This document shows positions 17,264-28,093 of a stretch of 64,000 bases of DNA, piece after piece. The notes beneath the pieces were generated by a model that did no database searches, was not told the origin of the DNA, and worked only from the letters and a program-made list of their open reading frames with translations. The number at the start of each line of letters is the position of its first letter. Position 1 is the first letter of the stretch. Source of the DNA: Pseudomonas sp. MYb60 (GTDB lineage: Bacteria > Pseudomonadota > Gammaproteobacteria > Pseudomonadales > Pseudomonadaceae); assembly GCF_002979555.1 (NCBI RefSeq), contig NZ_PCOZ01000005.1, positions 248,001-312,000 on the forward strand, given 5' to 3'. A program made the translations under genes and the position numbers.

Positions 17264-18556
17264 ATGAATACCCTCGCTCAACTCAAGGCCGGCCAATTGG
17301 CCGGCATTACACGCCTGGACCTGTCCTGCGGACTGACCGAGTTTCCCCAGGAAATCTTCGCGCTGGCCGACTCCCTCGAAATCCTCAACCTCAGTGGCAA
17401 TGCTCTCAGCAGCCTGCCCGACGATCTGCACCGCCTGCCTCACCTGCGTGTGCTGTTCTGCTCGGACAACGCCTTCACCGAACTGCCGGAATGCCTCGGC
17501 CAGTGCGCCCAACTGAGCATGGTCGGCTTCAAGGCCAACCGTATCCGCCAGGTCAGCGCCGCCGCATTGCCTCCTTTGCTGCGCTGGTTGATCCTCACCG
17601 ACAACCAGATCAGCCAATTGCCCGATGAACTGGGCGAGCGCCCCTTGCTGCAAAAACTGATGCTCGCCGGTAACCAGCTCACTGCATTGCCGCAGAGCCT
17701 GAGCGCTTGCCACAACCTTGAACTGCTGCGCATCGCCTCCAATCGCTTCACCCGCCTGCCGGAGTGGCTGCTCACCTTGCCGAGCCTGACTTGGCTGGCG
17801 TATGCGGGCAACCCGGTGGAGACGGCCGTCGAGGTCTGCGCGGAGGACAGTACGCCGAATATTCCCTGGGATCAGCTGCAACTGGGCGACGTGCTGGGCG
17901 AAGGCGCCTCCGGGGTGATTCGCAGGGCCTCGCGCACGCCAGCGGGGCAGTCGGTGGCGGTGAAGCTCTATAAAGGCACCATCACCAGCGACGGTTCACC
18001 GCTGCACGAAATGCAGGCCTGCATCGCCGCTGGGCTGCACCCCAATCTGATCAAGGTCCAAGGCCGCGTCGTTGGCCACCCCGATGCACAAGCCGCGCTG
18101 GTCATGGACCTGATCGACCCGAGCTACCGCAACCTTGCCGGCCTGCCGAGCCTGGCCTCGTGCACCCGCGACATCTACGCACCGGATACCCGCTTCAGCC
18201 TTGACGTGGCGCTGCGCATGGCCCGCGGCATCGCGTCGGTGGCCGCGCATTTGCACCGGCACGGCATCACCCACGGCGATCTATACGCGCACAATATCCT
18301 GTGGAATGAAGCGGGGGATTGTTTGCTGGGGGACTTTGGTGCGGCGTCGTTCCATGCCACCTCGGACACCCTGGAGACCCGGGCGCTGCAGCGCATTGAA
18401 GTGCGTGCATTCGGGGTGTTGCTGGGGGAATTGCTGGAGCGGGTCGAGGCTGGGGTGAATCACGAACTGGTCACGCTGCAAGGACGTTGCTGCCAGCCGG
18501 ATGTGCTGACGCGTCCTGACTTTGAAGAAATCGAAGCGCTGCTCACGTCGACCTGA
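17264..18556 (+). CDS. Leucine-rich repeat protein kinase fusion
   Basis: Encodes 430 aa from the ATG at 17264; a GTG at 17249 is also possible. Residues about 10-195 form seven or so LRRs of the NxLxxLPxxL type. Residues about 205-425 form a compact protein kinase: glycine loop LGEGASGVI, VAIK-type Lys234 (VAVKLYK), catalytic Asp339 in HGDLYAHNIL (HGD for HRD), and Asp357 of DFG. All key residues are present, so activity is likely. There is no membrane segment or signal peptide. It lies 24-39 bp after the AFG1-like gene and may be co-transcribed with it. Substrate unknown. Confidence 0.88.
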   Translation: MNTLAQLKAGQLAGITRLDLSCGLTEFPQEIFALADSLEILNLSGNALSSLPDDLHRLPHLRVLFCSDNAFTELPECLGQCAQLSMVGFKANRIRQVSAAALPPLLRWLILTDNQISQLPDELGERPLLQKLMLAGNQLTALPQSLSACHNLELLRIASNRFTRLPEWLLTLPSLTWLAYAGNPVETAVEVCAEDSTPNIPWDQLQLGDVLGEGASGVIRRASRTPAGQSVAVKLYKGTITSDGSPLHEMQACIAAGLHPNLIKVQGRVVGHPDAQAALVMDLIDPSYRNLAGLPSLASCTRDIYAPDTRFSLDVALRMARGIASVAAHLHRHGITHGDLYAHNILWNEAGDCLLGDFGAASFHATSDTLETRALQRIEVRAFGVLLGELLERVEAGVNHELVTLQGRCCQPDVLTRPDFEEIEALLTST

Positions 18557-18573
18557 CGAAACCCAATCCACAA

Positions 18574-18656
18574 GTGGGAGCTGGCTTGCCTGCGATAGCG
18601 GCGGGTCAGTTTGCACATCTGCAACTGATGGAGCGCTATCGCAAGCAAACCCGCTT
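18574..18656. repeat. Degenerate REP pair between convergent genes
   Basis: A REP-like sequence (TGGGAGCTGGCTTGCCTGCG, GATAGCG) and an inverted partner (CGCTATCGCAAGCAAACCCG) flank a short spacer. It may act as a bidirectional transcript end for the LRR kinase gene and yebC. Confidence 0.65.
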
Positions 18657-18663
18657 GTATGTC

Positions 18664-19371
18664 TTAGCCAGCCAGGCCGACGAACATATCCTGCACGTCG
18701 TCGTGGTTGTCCAGGCCTTCGAGGAAGGCTTCGACTTCAGCCATCTGCTCGTCGGTCAGGCCACTGACAGGGTTCTTGGCGATGTAGCCCAGCTTGGCCG
18801 ACAACACGGTGAAACCCTGCTCCGGCAGGGCTTTCTGCACGGCGTCGAGGTCGGTGGTTTCGGTGATGAACAAGGTCGTACCTTCTTCTTCGCCGTCTTC
18901 AAAATCCTGTGCACCCGCTTCAATTGCGGCCATTTCCGGGTCGGCATCCGGCGCGCTTGGCTCGGCTTCGATCAGGCCGACATGGTTGAAGTCCCAGGCC
19001 ACGGAACCGGAAGCGCCCAGTTGGCCCTTGCGGAACGCCACGCGGATTTCCGCCACGGTGCGGTTGATGTTGTCGGTGACGCACTCGACGATCAACGGTA
19101 CCTGATGCGGTGCAAACCCCTCGTAGGTCACACGGTGGTACTGCACGGTCTCGCCCAGCAGACCTGCGCCTTTCTTGATGGCGCGGTCCAGGGTTTCCTT
19201 GGGCATCGAGGCCTTTTTCGCCTGCTCCACCACCAGACGCAGGTGGGCGTTGGTCGAGGTGTCGGCACCGTTGCGGGCGGCAATGGTGATTTCTTTCACC
19301 AGCTTGCCGAAGATCTTGCCCTTGGCATTGGCTGCCGCTTCTTTATGTTTGACTTTCCACTGTGCGCCCAT
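18664..19371 (-). CDS. yebC: YebC/PmpR-family protein
   Basis: Encodes 235 aa, the standard length. The N-terminus [18 protein letters not shown], then [20 protein letters not shown] and KKGAGLLGE, are YebC hallmarks. The acidic loop DFEDGEEEG is typical of domain 2. Family members have been described both as transcriptional regulators (PmpR of quorum sensing) and as ribosome-associated factors that aid translation of proline-rich stretches. Pseudomonas usually has two paralogs; the other would lie near ruvC, so this may be the second copy. Confidence 0.92.
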   Translation of the reverse strand: MGAQWKVKHKEAAANAKGKIFGKLVKEITIAARNGADTSTNAHLRLVVEQAKKASMPKETLDRAIKKGAGLLGETVQYHRVTYEGFAPHQVPLIVECVTDNINRTVAEIRVAFRKGQLGASGSVAWDFNHVGLIEAEPSAPDADPEMAAIEAGAQDFEDGEEEGTTLFITETTDLDAVQKALPEQGFTVLSAKLGYIAKNPVSGLTDEQMAEVEAFLEGLDNHDDVQDMFVGLAG

Positions 19372-19470
19372 GACTCACTCTCTTCTGTCCATCGCGCCCA
19401 AACGTCTACTGGCCGGCGCTTTGGGGGCAGAGTTTATAGGGCAAAAACCCAACGTTCCACCAAAAAACCG

Positions 19471-20328
19471 TCAGGCCGCCAACTCGAAAAACGCCTGGAT
19501 CAAGCGCAGCGAACGGCGTCGCTCCAGGCAGCCGAGCAGGTGCCGGTTGAGCAGCCCGTCGCCTTGCAGGGGAATGGCCCGCACGCGTGGGTCCGGGCTG
19601 ACCTCCATGGACGACACCACCCCAACCCCCAATTCTGCCGCGACGGCTTCGGTCACCGCTTCCCGGCTGTCCAGTTCCAGCAACACCTTGGGCACCACCT
19701 GGGCGGCCTGGCACGCGTTGTCAAAGGTGCGCCGGGTGATGGAACCGGGTTCGCGCAACACCATGATGACCTCATGCAATTGCGCCAGGCGAATACCCTC
19801 GGGCTGCGCGGCCCAGGGGTGGCTTGCCGGCACCAGCGCGCAAATCCTCGATTCATTCAAGGACTGCACATGCAGCCCAGCGCGCGGTTCCACTTCGGTG
19901 AGCACCGCCACGTCTGCATGCTCGGACAGCAACGCCGCCAGGGTTTCCTGGGCATTGCCCAGCCGCAGATTCACGGTAATGCCCGGGTAACGCGCGCGCA
20001 GGCTCGCGATCATCGGCATCACCAGGTGCGGCCCGTCCGCCGCCACTTCCAGGCGCCCGGTGAGCAATTGGCGATTGGCCTCGAGCAGGGCCTGGGCCTC
20101 GTCCACCAGGCCGAAGATCGATCGGGTGATCGCCGCCAGCCGTGCCCCCTCCTCAGTCAATTCCACCCGCCGCGCCGTGCGGCGCAGCAGTGCAATCTGA
20201 TAGTGCTCCTCCAGCGCCTTGATATGCCCGGTCACCGCTGGCTGGCTGATGAACAACCGTGCCGCCGCACGGGTAAAACTGCCCTCGCGGGCCACGGCAT
20301 CGAATGCGCGCAATTGGAACAGGTTCAT
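19471..20328 (-). CDS. LysR-family regulator of phnWX
   Basis: Encodes 285 aa from MNLFQLRAFDAVAREGSFTR; a longer frame to 20694 overlaps phnW and is rejected. The LysR helix-turn-helix has SFTRAAARLFISQPAVTGHI (17-36), and the effector-binding domain covers about 90-280. It is divergent from phnW-phnX with a 109-bp spacer holding AT-rich dyads, so it most likely activates 2-aminoethylphosphonate use. Effector identity is inferred from neighbours. Confidence 0.88.
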   Translation of the reverse strand: MNLFQLRAFDAVAREGSFTRAAARLFISQPAVTGHIKALEEHYQIALLRRTARRVELTEEGARLAAITRSIFGLVDEAQALLEANRQLLTGRLEVAADGPHLVMPMIASLRARYPGITVNLRLGNAQETLAALLSEHADVAVLTEVEPRAGLHVQSLNESRICALVPASHPWAAQPEGIRLAQLHEVIMVLREPGSITRRTFDNACQAAQVVPKVLLELDSREAVTEAVAAELGVGVVSSMEVSPDPRVRAIPLQGDGLLNRHLLGCLERRRSLRLIQAFFELAA

Positions 20329-20437
20329 GGTTATCGGCCTCACTGATAGCTCGCATAACAACAAACAATTTGATTGATAACAAGCCAAACTGCAACTTAG
20401 GCGCCGTAGCTTCAGCCCCGTTTCATGAGGATTCGAA

Positions 20438-21559
20438 ATGACCGCGCCCCTCTTGCTCACCCCCGGGCCCCTGACCACCTCGGTCCGTACCCGCCAAGCG
20501 ATGCTGGTGGACTGGGGCTCCTGGGACGACCGCTTCAACCAGCTCACCGCGAGCGTCTGCGAGCAACTGCTCGCGATCATCGACGGTGCGGCCAGCCACC
20601 ACTGTGTGCCGCTCCAAGGCAGCGGCACCTTCGCCGTCGAGGCCGCCATCGGCACCCTGGTGCCGCGCAACGGCAAGGTATTGGTGCTGATCAACGGCGC
20701 CTACGGCAAGCGCCTGGCCAAGATCTGCGAGGTACTGGGCCGCGACTTCAGCACCTTCGAAACCGCTGAAGACCAGCCCACCCACGCCGCGGACGTGGAC
20801 CGCCTGCTGCACGCCGACGCGACTATCACCCACGTTGCGCTGATCCACTGTGAAACCAGCACCGGCATTCTCAATCCGTTGCAGCCCATCGCCCACGTGG
20901 TGAAAAACCATGGCAAGCGCCTGATCATCGACGCCATGAGTTCGTTCGGCGCATTGCCCATCGATGCTCGCGACGTGCCGTTCGACGCCCTCATCGCGGC
21001 CTCGGGCAAGTGCCTGGAAGGCGTGCCCGGCATGGGGTTTGTCTTCGCGGACAAACGAGCGCTGGCCGCCGCCGAAGGCAACTGCCACTCCCTGGCGATG
21101 GACCTGTTCGATCAGCACGCCTACATGGCCAGGACCGGCCAATGGCGCTTTACCCCGCCCACCCACGTGGTCGCAGCCCTGCATGAAGCCCTGCTGCAAT
21201 ACGCTGAAGAAGGCGGGTTGCCCGTGCGCCACCAGCGTTACGCGCGCAATTGCCAGGTGCTGCTGGACGGCATGGCCAGCCTGGGCCTGCGCAGCTTCCT
21301 GCCCGCCGCCATCCAGGCACCTATCATTGTCACCTTCCATGCCCCGCAGGACCCGCGCTATCAATTCAAAGACTTCTATGAGCGGGTCAAGGCCCAGGGT
21401 TTCATCCTCTATCCGGGCAAATTGACTCAGGTAGACACCTTCCGCGTCGGCTGCATTGGCCATGTGGACGCCGCCGACATGCACGCCGCCGTCAGCGCCA
21501 TTGCCCAGGCATTGCACGCCATGAACATCGAACCTTCACCCAGTGGATCCCCTGCATGA
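20438..21559 (+). CDS. phnW: 2-Aminoethylphosphonate-pyruvate transaminase
   Basis: Encodes 373 aa. PLP-dependent fold-type I enzyme converting 2-aminoethylphosphonate plus pyruvate to phosphonoacetaldehyde plus alanine. The N-terminal [10 protein letters not shown] and the PLP-binding Lys191 in [11 protein letters not shown] are visible; [13 protein letters not shown] forms the phosphate cup. The stop overlaps the phnX start (ATGA). Together with PhnX it lets the cell use this common natural phosphonate as a P and N source. Confidence 0.95.
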   Translation: MTAPLLLTPGPLTTSVRTRQAMLVDWGSWDDRFNQLTASVCEQLLAIIDGAASHHCVPLQGSGTFAVEAAIGTLVPRNGKVLVLINGAYGKRLAKICEVLGRDFSTFETAEDQPTHAADVDRLLHADATITHVALIHCETSTGILNPLQPIAHVVKNHGKRLIIDAMSSFGALPIDARDVPFDALIAASGKCLEGVPGMGFVFADKRALAAAEGNCHSLAMDLFDQHAYMARTGQWRFTPPTHVVAALHEALLQYAEEGGLPVRHQRYARNCQVLLDGMASLGLRSFLPAAIQAPIIVTFHAPQDPRYQFKDFYERVKAQGFILYPGKLTQVDTFRVGCIGHVDAADMHAAVSAIAQALHAMNIEPSPSGSPA

Positions 21560-22383
21560 ACTATCAAACCCCCAACACCGTGCAAGCCGTCATCCTCGAC
21601 TGGGCCGGCACCGTTGTCGACTTCGGCTCTTTCGCCCCCACGCAGATTTTTGTCGAGGCTTTCGCTGAATTCGACGTGCAGGTCTCCATTGAAGAAGCCC
21701 GGGGCCCGATGGGCATGGGCAAGTGGGACCATATCCGCACCCTGTGCAACCAGCCGCAGGTAGCCGAGCGCTACCGTGCTGTGTTCGGCCGCACGCCGAC
21801 GGATGACGACGTCACCGCCATCTACCAACGCTTCATGCCGCTGCAGATCGAAAAAATCGCCGAACACTCGGCGCTGATTCCCGGCGCTCTAGACACAGTC
21901 ACGCGCCTGCGCCGCCAAGGTATCAAGATTGGCTCCTGCTCCGGCTACCCCAAGCAGGTGATGGACAACGTTGTCGCCCTGGCCGCCACCAACGGTTACA
22001 CCGCCGACCATGTGGTGGCCACCGACGAAGTGCCAAATGGCCGCCCCTGGCCCGCACAAGCGCTGGCCAACGTGATCGCGCTGGGCATCGACGATGTAGC
22101 AGCGTGCGTCAAGGTCGATGACACCGTGCCGGGCATACTCGAAGGCCGTCGCGCCGGCATGTGGACCGTCGCGCTGACCTGCTCCGGCAATGCGCTGGGC
22201 CTGACCTACGCGCAGTTCCGTGCACTGGACAACCCAACCCGGGCCCACGAACGCACGCGCATCGAGGCGATGTTCGCGGGCTCGCGTCCGCACTACCTGA
22301 TCGACACGATCAATGACCTGCCCAACGTGATTGCCGACATCAACGCGCGCCTGATTCTTGGAGAGATGCCCCAGGGCCACTGA
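21556..22383 (+). CDS. phnX: Phosphonoacetaldehyde hydrolase (phosphonatase)
   Basis: Encodes 275 aa. HAD-superfamily enzyme that splits phosphonoacetaldehyde into acetaldehyde and phosphate. The nucleophile Asp15 lies in [10 protein letters not shown], and the Schiff-base Lys56 specific to phosphonatases lies in MGMGKWDHI. The later KVDDTVPGI segment provides the acidic HAD motif. Translation is coupled to phnW. A run of nine Gs immediately follows the stop codon. Confidence 0.95.
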   Translation: MNYQTPNTVQAVILDWAGTVVDFGSFAPTQIFVEAFAEFDVQVSIEEARGPMGMGKWDHIRTLCNQPQVAERYRAVFGRTPTDDDVTAIYQRFMPLQIEKIAEHSALIPGALDTVTRLRRQGIKIGSCSGYPKQVMDNVVALAATNGYTADHVVATDEVPNGRPWPAQALANVIALGIDDVAACVKVDDTVPGILEGRRAGMWTVALTCSGNALGLTYAQFRALDNPTRAHERTRIEAMFAGSRPHYLIDTINDLPNVIADINARLILGEMPQGH

Positions 22384-22403
22384 GGGGGGGGGCGATAGGG
22401 AGC

Positions 22404-23369
22404 TTAGTCACCGAATCCCCGGCGGCCTTGGAGGCCGCCGGTGTGGATAAAGATCAGGCGGGTGCCGGGGCGGAAACGCCCGGCCTCTATCTGTAGCTTC
22501 AACGCCAACAGCGCCTTGCCGGTGTAAAGCGGCTCCAGCGGCAGGCCACAGGCCTGTTCCGTCTGTTCGATAAAGGTCCGCAACAGTGGGTCGACCTTGG
22601 CAAAGCCACCGCGGCTGGCGTCCAGCAATTCATAGCCGCCCTGCACAATCGCAGCCACATTTTGCGCCACGCCGTGGTCATCCGGCACCGCCATGGCGCC
22701 GTACACCGGGTGCGCGCCCGCCTCGGCCAATGCCAGCCCCGCCAAGGTCGTGCCCGTTCCGGCCGCCAGCCACCAGCCGTCGTAGTCAGCCCATCCCAAT
22801 GTGCCCAACTGCGCGCGCGCCTGATCAACCAATACGCCACAACCCACGGCACCGACCCGCCCACCGCCGCCTTCGGGCACGGGATGGAATTGGGGGTATC
22901 GCTCGCGCCAGGGTAGCCAGAAATCCGGCTGATGCCGCGCACGATAACCGCCATAACCCAGCCAATGCAGGTGCATGCCGAAGGCGTTGAGGTCGAGGAC
23001 GGTTGGCGTGTCTTGCGGATGGCCGCGCATCAGGCCGACGGTGGGAAACCCGAAACGTTTCCCCGCCGCCGCGAGTGCGTGCAGATGGTTGGAGTAGGCG
23101 CCGCCCAGGCTGATGACGCCGCTGGCCGATTGTGCCTGGGCCAGGTGCCCACTGAGTTTGAACCACTTGTTGCCACTGATCAGCGGGTCGATCAGGTCCA
23201 GGCGCAGCACCGCCAGCTCGACGCCTTGCAGCCAGTCCAGCGACAGTGCCTCCAGCGGCGCGGTGGGGGTGAGCGTGCTCGCGAAACACCCGAGACCGCC
23301 ACGGTTGGTCCGGGCGGCCGCGTCGTCGCTGGCGATTCTCGCGAGCCCACTCGCGCCTACAGGTGTCAT
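22404..23369 (-). CDS. D-cysteine desulfhydrase / ACC deaminase-like PLP protein
   Basis: Encodes up to 321 aa. The PLP-binding Lys is in DPLISGNKWFKLSGHL, and ISLGGAYSNHLHALAAAGK and AAGTGTTLAGL are fold-type II motifs of the ACC deaminase/D-cysteine desulfhydrase family. Residues important for ACC ring opening cannot be judged here, so a desulfhydrase or racemase-type activity is more likely. The first about 30 codons read through a REP-like sequence (MTPVGASGLARIAS and on), and no other ATG precedes the conserved core. The native start may have been replaced or displaced. Confidence 0.8.
   Translation of the reverse strand: MTPVGASGLARIASDDAAARTNRGGLGCFASTLTPTAPLEALSLDWLQGVELAVLRLDLIDPLISGNKWFKLSGHLAQAQSASGVISLGGAYSNHLHALAAAGKRFGFPTVGLMRGHPQDTPTVLDLNAFGMHLHWLGYGGYRARHQPDFWLPWRERYPQFHPVPEGGGGRVGAVGCGVLVDQARAQLGTLGWADYDGWWLAAGTGTTLAGLALAEAGAHPVYGAMAVPDDHGVAQNVAAIVQGGYELLDASRGGFAKVDPLLRTFIEQTEQACGLPLEPLYTGKALLALKLQIEAGRFRPGTRLIFIHTGGLQGRRGFGD
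23310..23362. repeat. REP-like element overlapping the 5' end of the desulfhydrase-like gene
   Basis: On the minus strand, CTGTAGGCGCGAGTGGGCTC then GCGAGAATCGCC is close to the common Pseudomonas repeat CTGTAGGAGCGAGC...GCTCGCGA. It supplies both the upstream region and the first codons of the gene. Confidence 0.6.
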
Positions 23370-23410
23370 CAGACGTTCTCGGCATGCAAAGGCGCGCAGT
23401 GTATGTCGCC

Positions 23411-25510
<2,100 letters not shown>

Positions 25511-25662
25511 TTATGTCCCACAGACTAAAAGGCACCGGGAATGCGCTCAATGACCGAAACTCACAAGTTATTGATCCAAATGCACACTGCCCCTTGGCAA
25601 GCCGACGCAGGCCCCCTACCCTAGTCGGCGAACCCAGCACCCGGTCTGTTGTCTGTAGCCCC

Positions 25663-26793
25663 ATGCGTAAAATCCTAGCGTTCACCTTTGTCATGGCCCT
25701 GGTTGCCGCCCTTTCCTCTTACCTGGTCTGGACCGAGCAGCGCCCCGTGGCGCATTACTTGTCCGACCTGCGCGTCACCCTCGCCGTCAACGAGGGCGAG
25801 CCCGCCGATCGCGGCAACCTGCTGGGCATCCAGCCTGAACTGTTCCCCGCCGATTACCAGAGCCTGGAACGCCTGCACCTGAAGCTTGCGGCCTACCTGC
25901 AAAACGCCCGGGACCAAGGGCTGGTCAACGACAAGACCGTCGTGGTGCTGCCGGAACACATTGGCACCTGGCTGATGCTCAAGGGTGAAAAAAACGAGGT
26001 CTACCAGGCCCTGCACGCCAAGGAAGCGATGAATTGGCTGTCGGCCAGCAACCCGTTCCTGTTCGCCCGCGCCTGGATCAGCGCAACCGGCGACAATCGC
26101 ACCGAAGATGCCTACCTGCGCATGAAAGCCGCCGCCATGGCCCGCGACTACCAGGCGCTGTTTGGTGGGCTGGCGAAAGAGTTTGGCGTCACCCTGGTGG
26201 CCGGTTCCATTACCCTGCCCAACCCAAGGGTGGAGCAGGAGCAATTGGTGATCGGTCAGGGTGCGCTGTACAACGCGAGCCTGGTGTTCAACCCCAACGG
26301 TTTGCCGGTAGGCCAGCCGCAGCGTCAGCTCTACCCTATCTACGATGAGCGCGGATTTATCGAGCCGGGTGATGAAAACATCGTCAACGTGGTCGACACG
26401 CCGGCCGGTCGCCTCGGTGTGCTGGTGGGCAGTGACAGCTGGTACCCGGATAACTATCGCAAGCTCAACGCGCAGGGCGCGCAATTGATCGCGGTACCGG
26501 CGTTCGTCCTCGGGCGCGACACGTGGGACCGGCCATGGCGGGGGTTCAAGAGCGTGTCGACTCCGCCGGAAATCAGCCTAAAGCCTGAGGAACTCAGCGA
26601 AGGTGAAGCCTGGCGCCGCCTCACGCTGATCAGCCAGCAGCCCGTCAGCCAGGCAACCGCGGGCATGAGTGTGTTCCTGCGCGGGCAATTCTGGGACCTG
26701 GGCACGGCCGGGCACAGCTTTCTCAGCAACAACGGCCACGTCAACGCCGACGGTGAATCCCGTGGCGCGCGCTTGTTGAATGTCTGGCTGTGA
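25663..26793 (+). CDS. Membrane-anchored nitrilase-fold protein lacking catalytic residues
   Basis: Encodes 376 aa from MRKILAFTFVMAL; a longer frame to 25513 is not supported. One N-terminal membrane helix (about 4-22) anchors a periplasmic carbon-nitrogen hydrolase fold. The catalytic Glu98 is present in VVLPEHIG. The Lys region reads QPQRQLYPIYDERG with no Lys, and the Cys position in GVLVGSDSWYP is Gly256. Two of the three E-K-C residues are thus missing. The GTG of the downstream AraC gene overlaps the stop, so they form one unit. Confidence 0.8.
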   Translation: MRKILAFTFVMALVAALSSYLVWTEQRPVAHYLSDLRVTLAVNEGEPADRGNLLGIQPELFPADYQSLERLHLKLAAYLQNARDQGLVNDKTVVVLPEHIGTWLMLKGEKNEVYQALHAKEAMNWLSASNPFLFARAWISATGDNRTEDAYLRMKAAAMARDYQALFGGLAKEFGVTLVAGSITLPNPRVEQEQLVIGQGALYNASLVFNPNGLPVGQPQRQLYPIYDERGFIEPGDENIVNVVDTPAGRLGVLVGSDSWYPDNYRKLNAQGAQLIAVPAFVLGRDTWDRPWRGFKSVSTPPEISLKPEELSEGEAWRRLTLISQQPVSQATAGMSVFLRGQFWDLGTAGHSFLSNNGHVNADGESRGARLLNVWL

Positions 26794-27824
26794 AGCCCGT
26801 CCGGCTGGGGGACCTGTCGGTGGGCTTCGTGCACACCCTGGCGGATGCTGTCCAAAGCCACGGCCAGGATCCCCAACCGCTGCTGCTGCAATACGGCCTT
26901 GACCCCGCGCGACTCGCCGAAGCCGGTGCGCGCTTGTCGATCCCGCGCTATATGCGCCTGGGCCATGCCGCCATCCAGCTTACCGGTGACGCGGGCCTGG
27001 GCCTGCGCATGGGCCAGCTCAGCCGCCTGAGCCAGGCCGGCCTGGCCGGTGTCACCGCCGCCCAGGCGCCGAATGTGCGTGAAGCGGCCCGCACGCTGAC
27101 CCGCTTTGAAGCGCTGTATGGCACCAACTACCGCGGGCAATCGAGCTTTCACGAAGATGCCGAGGGCGCCTGGCTACGCTTCTATTCCATCAGCCCGTAT
27201 AACGCCTATAACCGCTTTGTGGTGGACTCGATCATCGCCGGCTGGCTGTTTCAGTTGTCGGGATTGGTGCAGCAGCCGGTGCACGCGCAACGCATCGAAA
27301 TCGAATTCGAGGCGCCGGACTACAGCGAACAGTACGCCCTGCTGGGTGACGGACCGATTCAGTTCGGCGCCGAGTCCAACCAACTGCGCCTGAGCCAGCA
27401 CACGTTGGCGCTGCGTAACCCGCAGCACTGCCCCAGCACCTGGAACCTGTTGTTACAGCTTTGTGAGCGGGAGTTGGAGCAATTGACCCGCACTCGCAGC
27501 CTGCGCGAGCGCATTACCAGGTTGCTCGGGCCGATGCTCAATGGCGGCCGGGAACCCGACCTGGAGGAAGTGGCGGCACGCTTGAAGCTGCCTACCTGGA
27601 CACTGCGCCGCAAACTGACCGAAGAAGGCACCCAGTTTCGCGCCATTCTCAACGACACCCGCCGCGACCTGGCAATGACCTACATTCGCGACACGGAACT
27701 GGCATTCGGCGAGATCGCCTACTTGCTCGGCTTTGCCTCGGCCCAGGCGTTTCAACGGGCCTTCCGGCGGTGGAACAACCAGACTCCAGGGGAATTTCGC
27801 CGCAGTCAGCGGCATTCCGCCTGA
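26790..27824 (+). CDS. AraC-family transcriptional regulator
   Basis: Encodes 344 aa from a GTG start in the GTGA overlap with the preceding gene. The N-terminal about 200 residues form an Arabinose_bd-type domain (FVHTLADAVQSHGQDPQPLL, then GDAGLGLRMGQ). The C-terminus has two AraC helix-turn-helices (DLEEVAARLKLPTWTLRRKL and FGEIAYLLGFASAQAFQRAF). The closest domain type is that of OruR/GliR-like lipid or amino acid regulators. It may control fadH or the nitrilase-like gene; this is inference. Confidence 0.88.
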   Translation: MKPVRLGDLSVGFVHTLADAVQSHGQDPQPLLLQYGLDPARLAEAGARLSIPRYMRLGHAAIQLTGDAGLGLRMGQLSRLSQAGLAGVTAAQAPNVREAARTLTRFEALYGTNYRGQSSFHEDAEGAWLRFYSISPYNAYNRFVVDSIIAGWLFQLSGLVQQPVHAQRIEIEFEAPDYSEQYALLGDGPIQFGAESNQLRLSQHTLALRNPQHCPSTWNLLLQLCERELEQLTRTRSLRERITRLLGPMLNGGREPDLEEVAARLKLPTWTLRRKLTEEGTQFRAILNDTRRDLAMTYIRDTELAFGEIAYLLGFASAQAFQRAFRRWNNQTPGEFRRSQRHSA

Positions 27825-27832
27825 AGCCGGTC

Positions 27833-27919
27833 TTACAGCTCTGTCGCGTCGTCTGCAGGTTCCAGCGGGTCCAACTCAATCGCGTGGTACTCGAGCAGTT
27901 CTTCCTGATAATCGTCCAT
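27833..27919 (-). CDS. Small acidic protein of 28 aa
   Basis: A minus-strand frame reading MDDYQEELLEYHAIELDPLE then PADDATEL, closed by TAA. GGGAGAT stands 5-6 bp before the ATG, a good ribosome site. The peptide is strongly acidic with no Lys or Arg and is convergent with the AraC gene. The clean ribosome site supports translation. Function unknown; conservation among pseudomonads would settle it. Confidence 0.55.
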   Translation of the reverse strand: MDDYQEELLEYHAIELDPLEPADDATEL

Positions 27920-28093
27920 CGTGATCTCCCTTTTAATCCATAGCGGTTACAGGTAATGACCTGTATCGCCAGCCTAAAGTGCCGTCATGACGAAAATATG
28001 TCTGCGCCATGACGTTCCCGCACTTCATGATTAAACGTAGCAGGGTTGGGCGAATTTATCCGAGCGAGCCAACGCAGTCCTGCAGGGGCTGGC

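Noticed and set aside
18574..20346. 590-codon plus-strand frame over yebC and the LysR gene
   Set aside because: Starts inside a REP pair and has no recognisable domain; both genes beneath it are clear on the minus strand.
19471..20694. Long LysR start giving 407 aa
   Set aside because: The extra 122 codons overlap phnW on the other strand; the normal LysR N-terminus begins at 20328.
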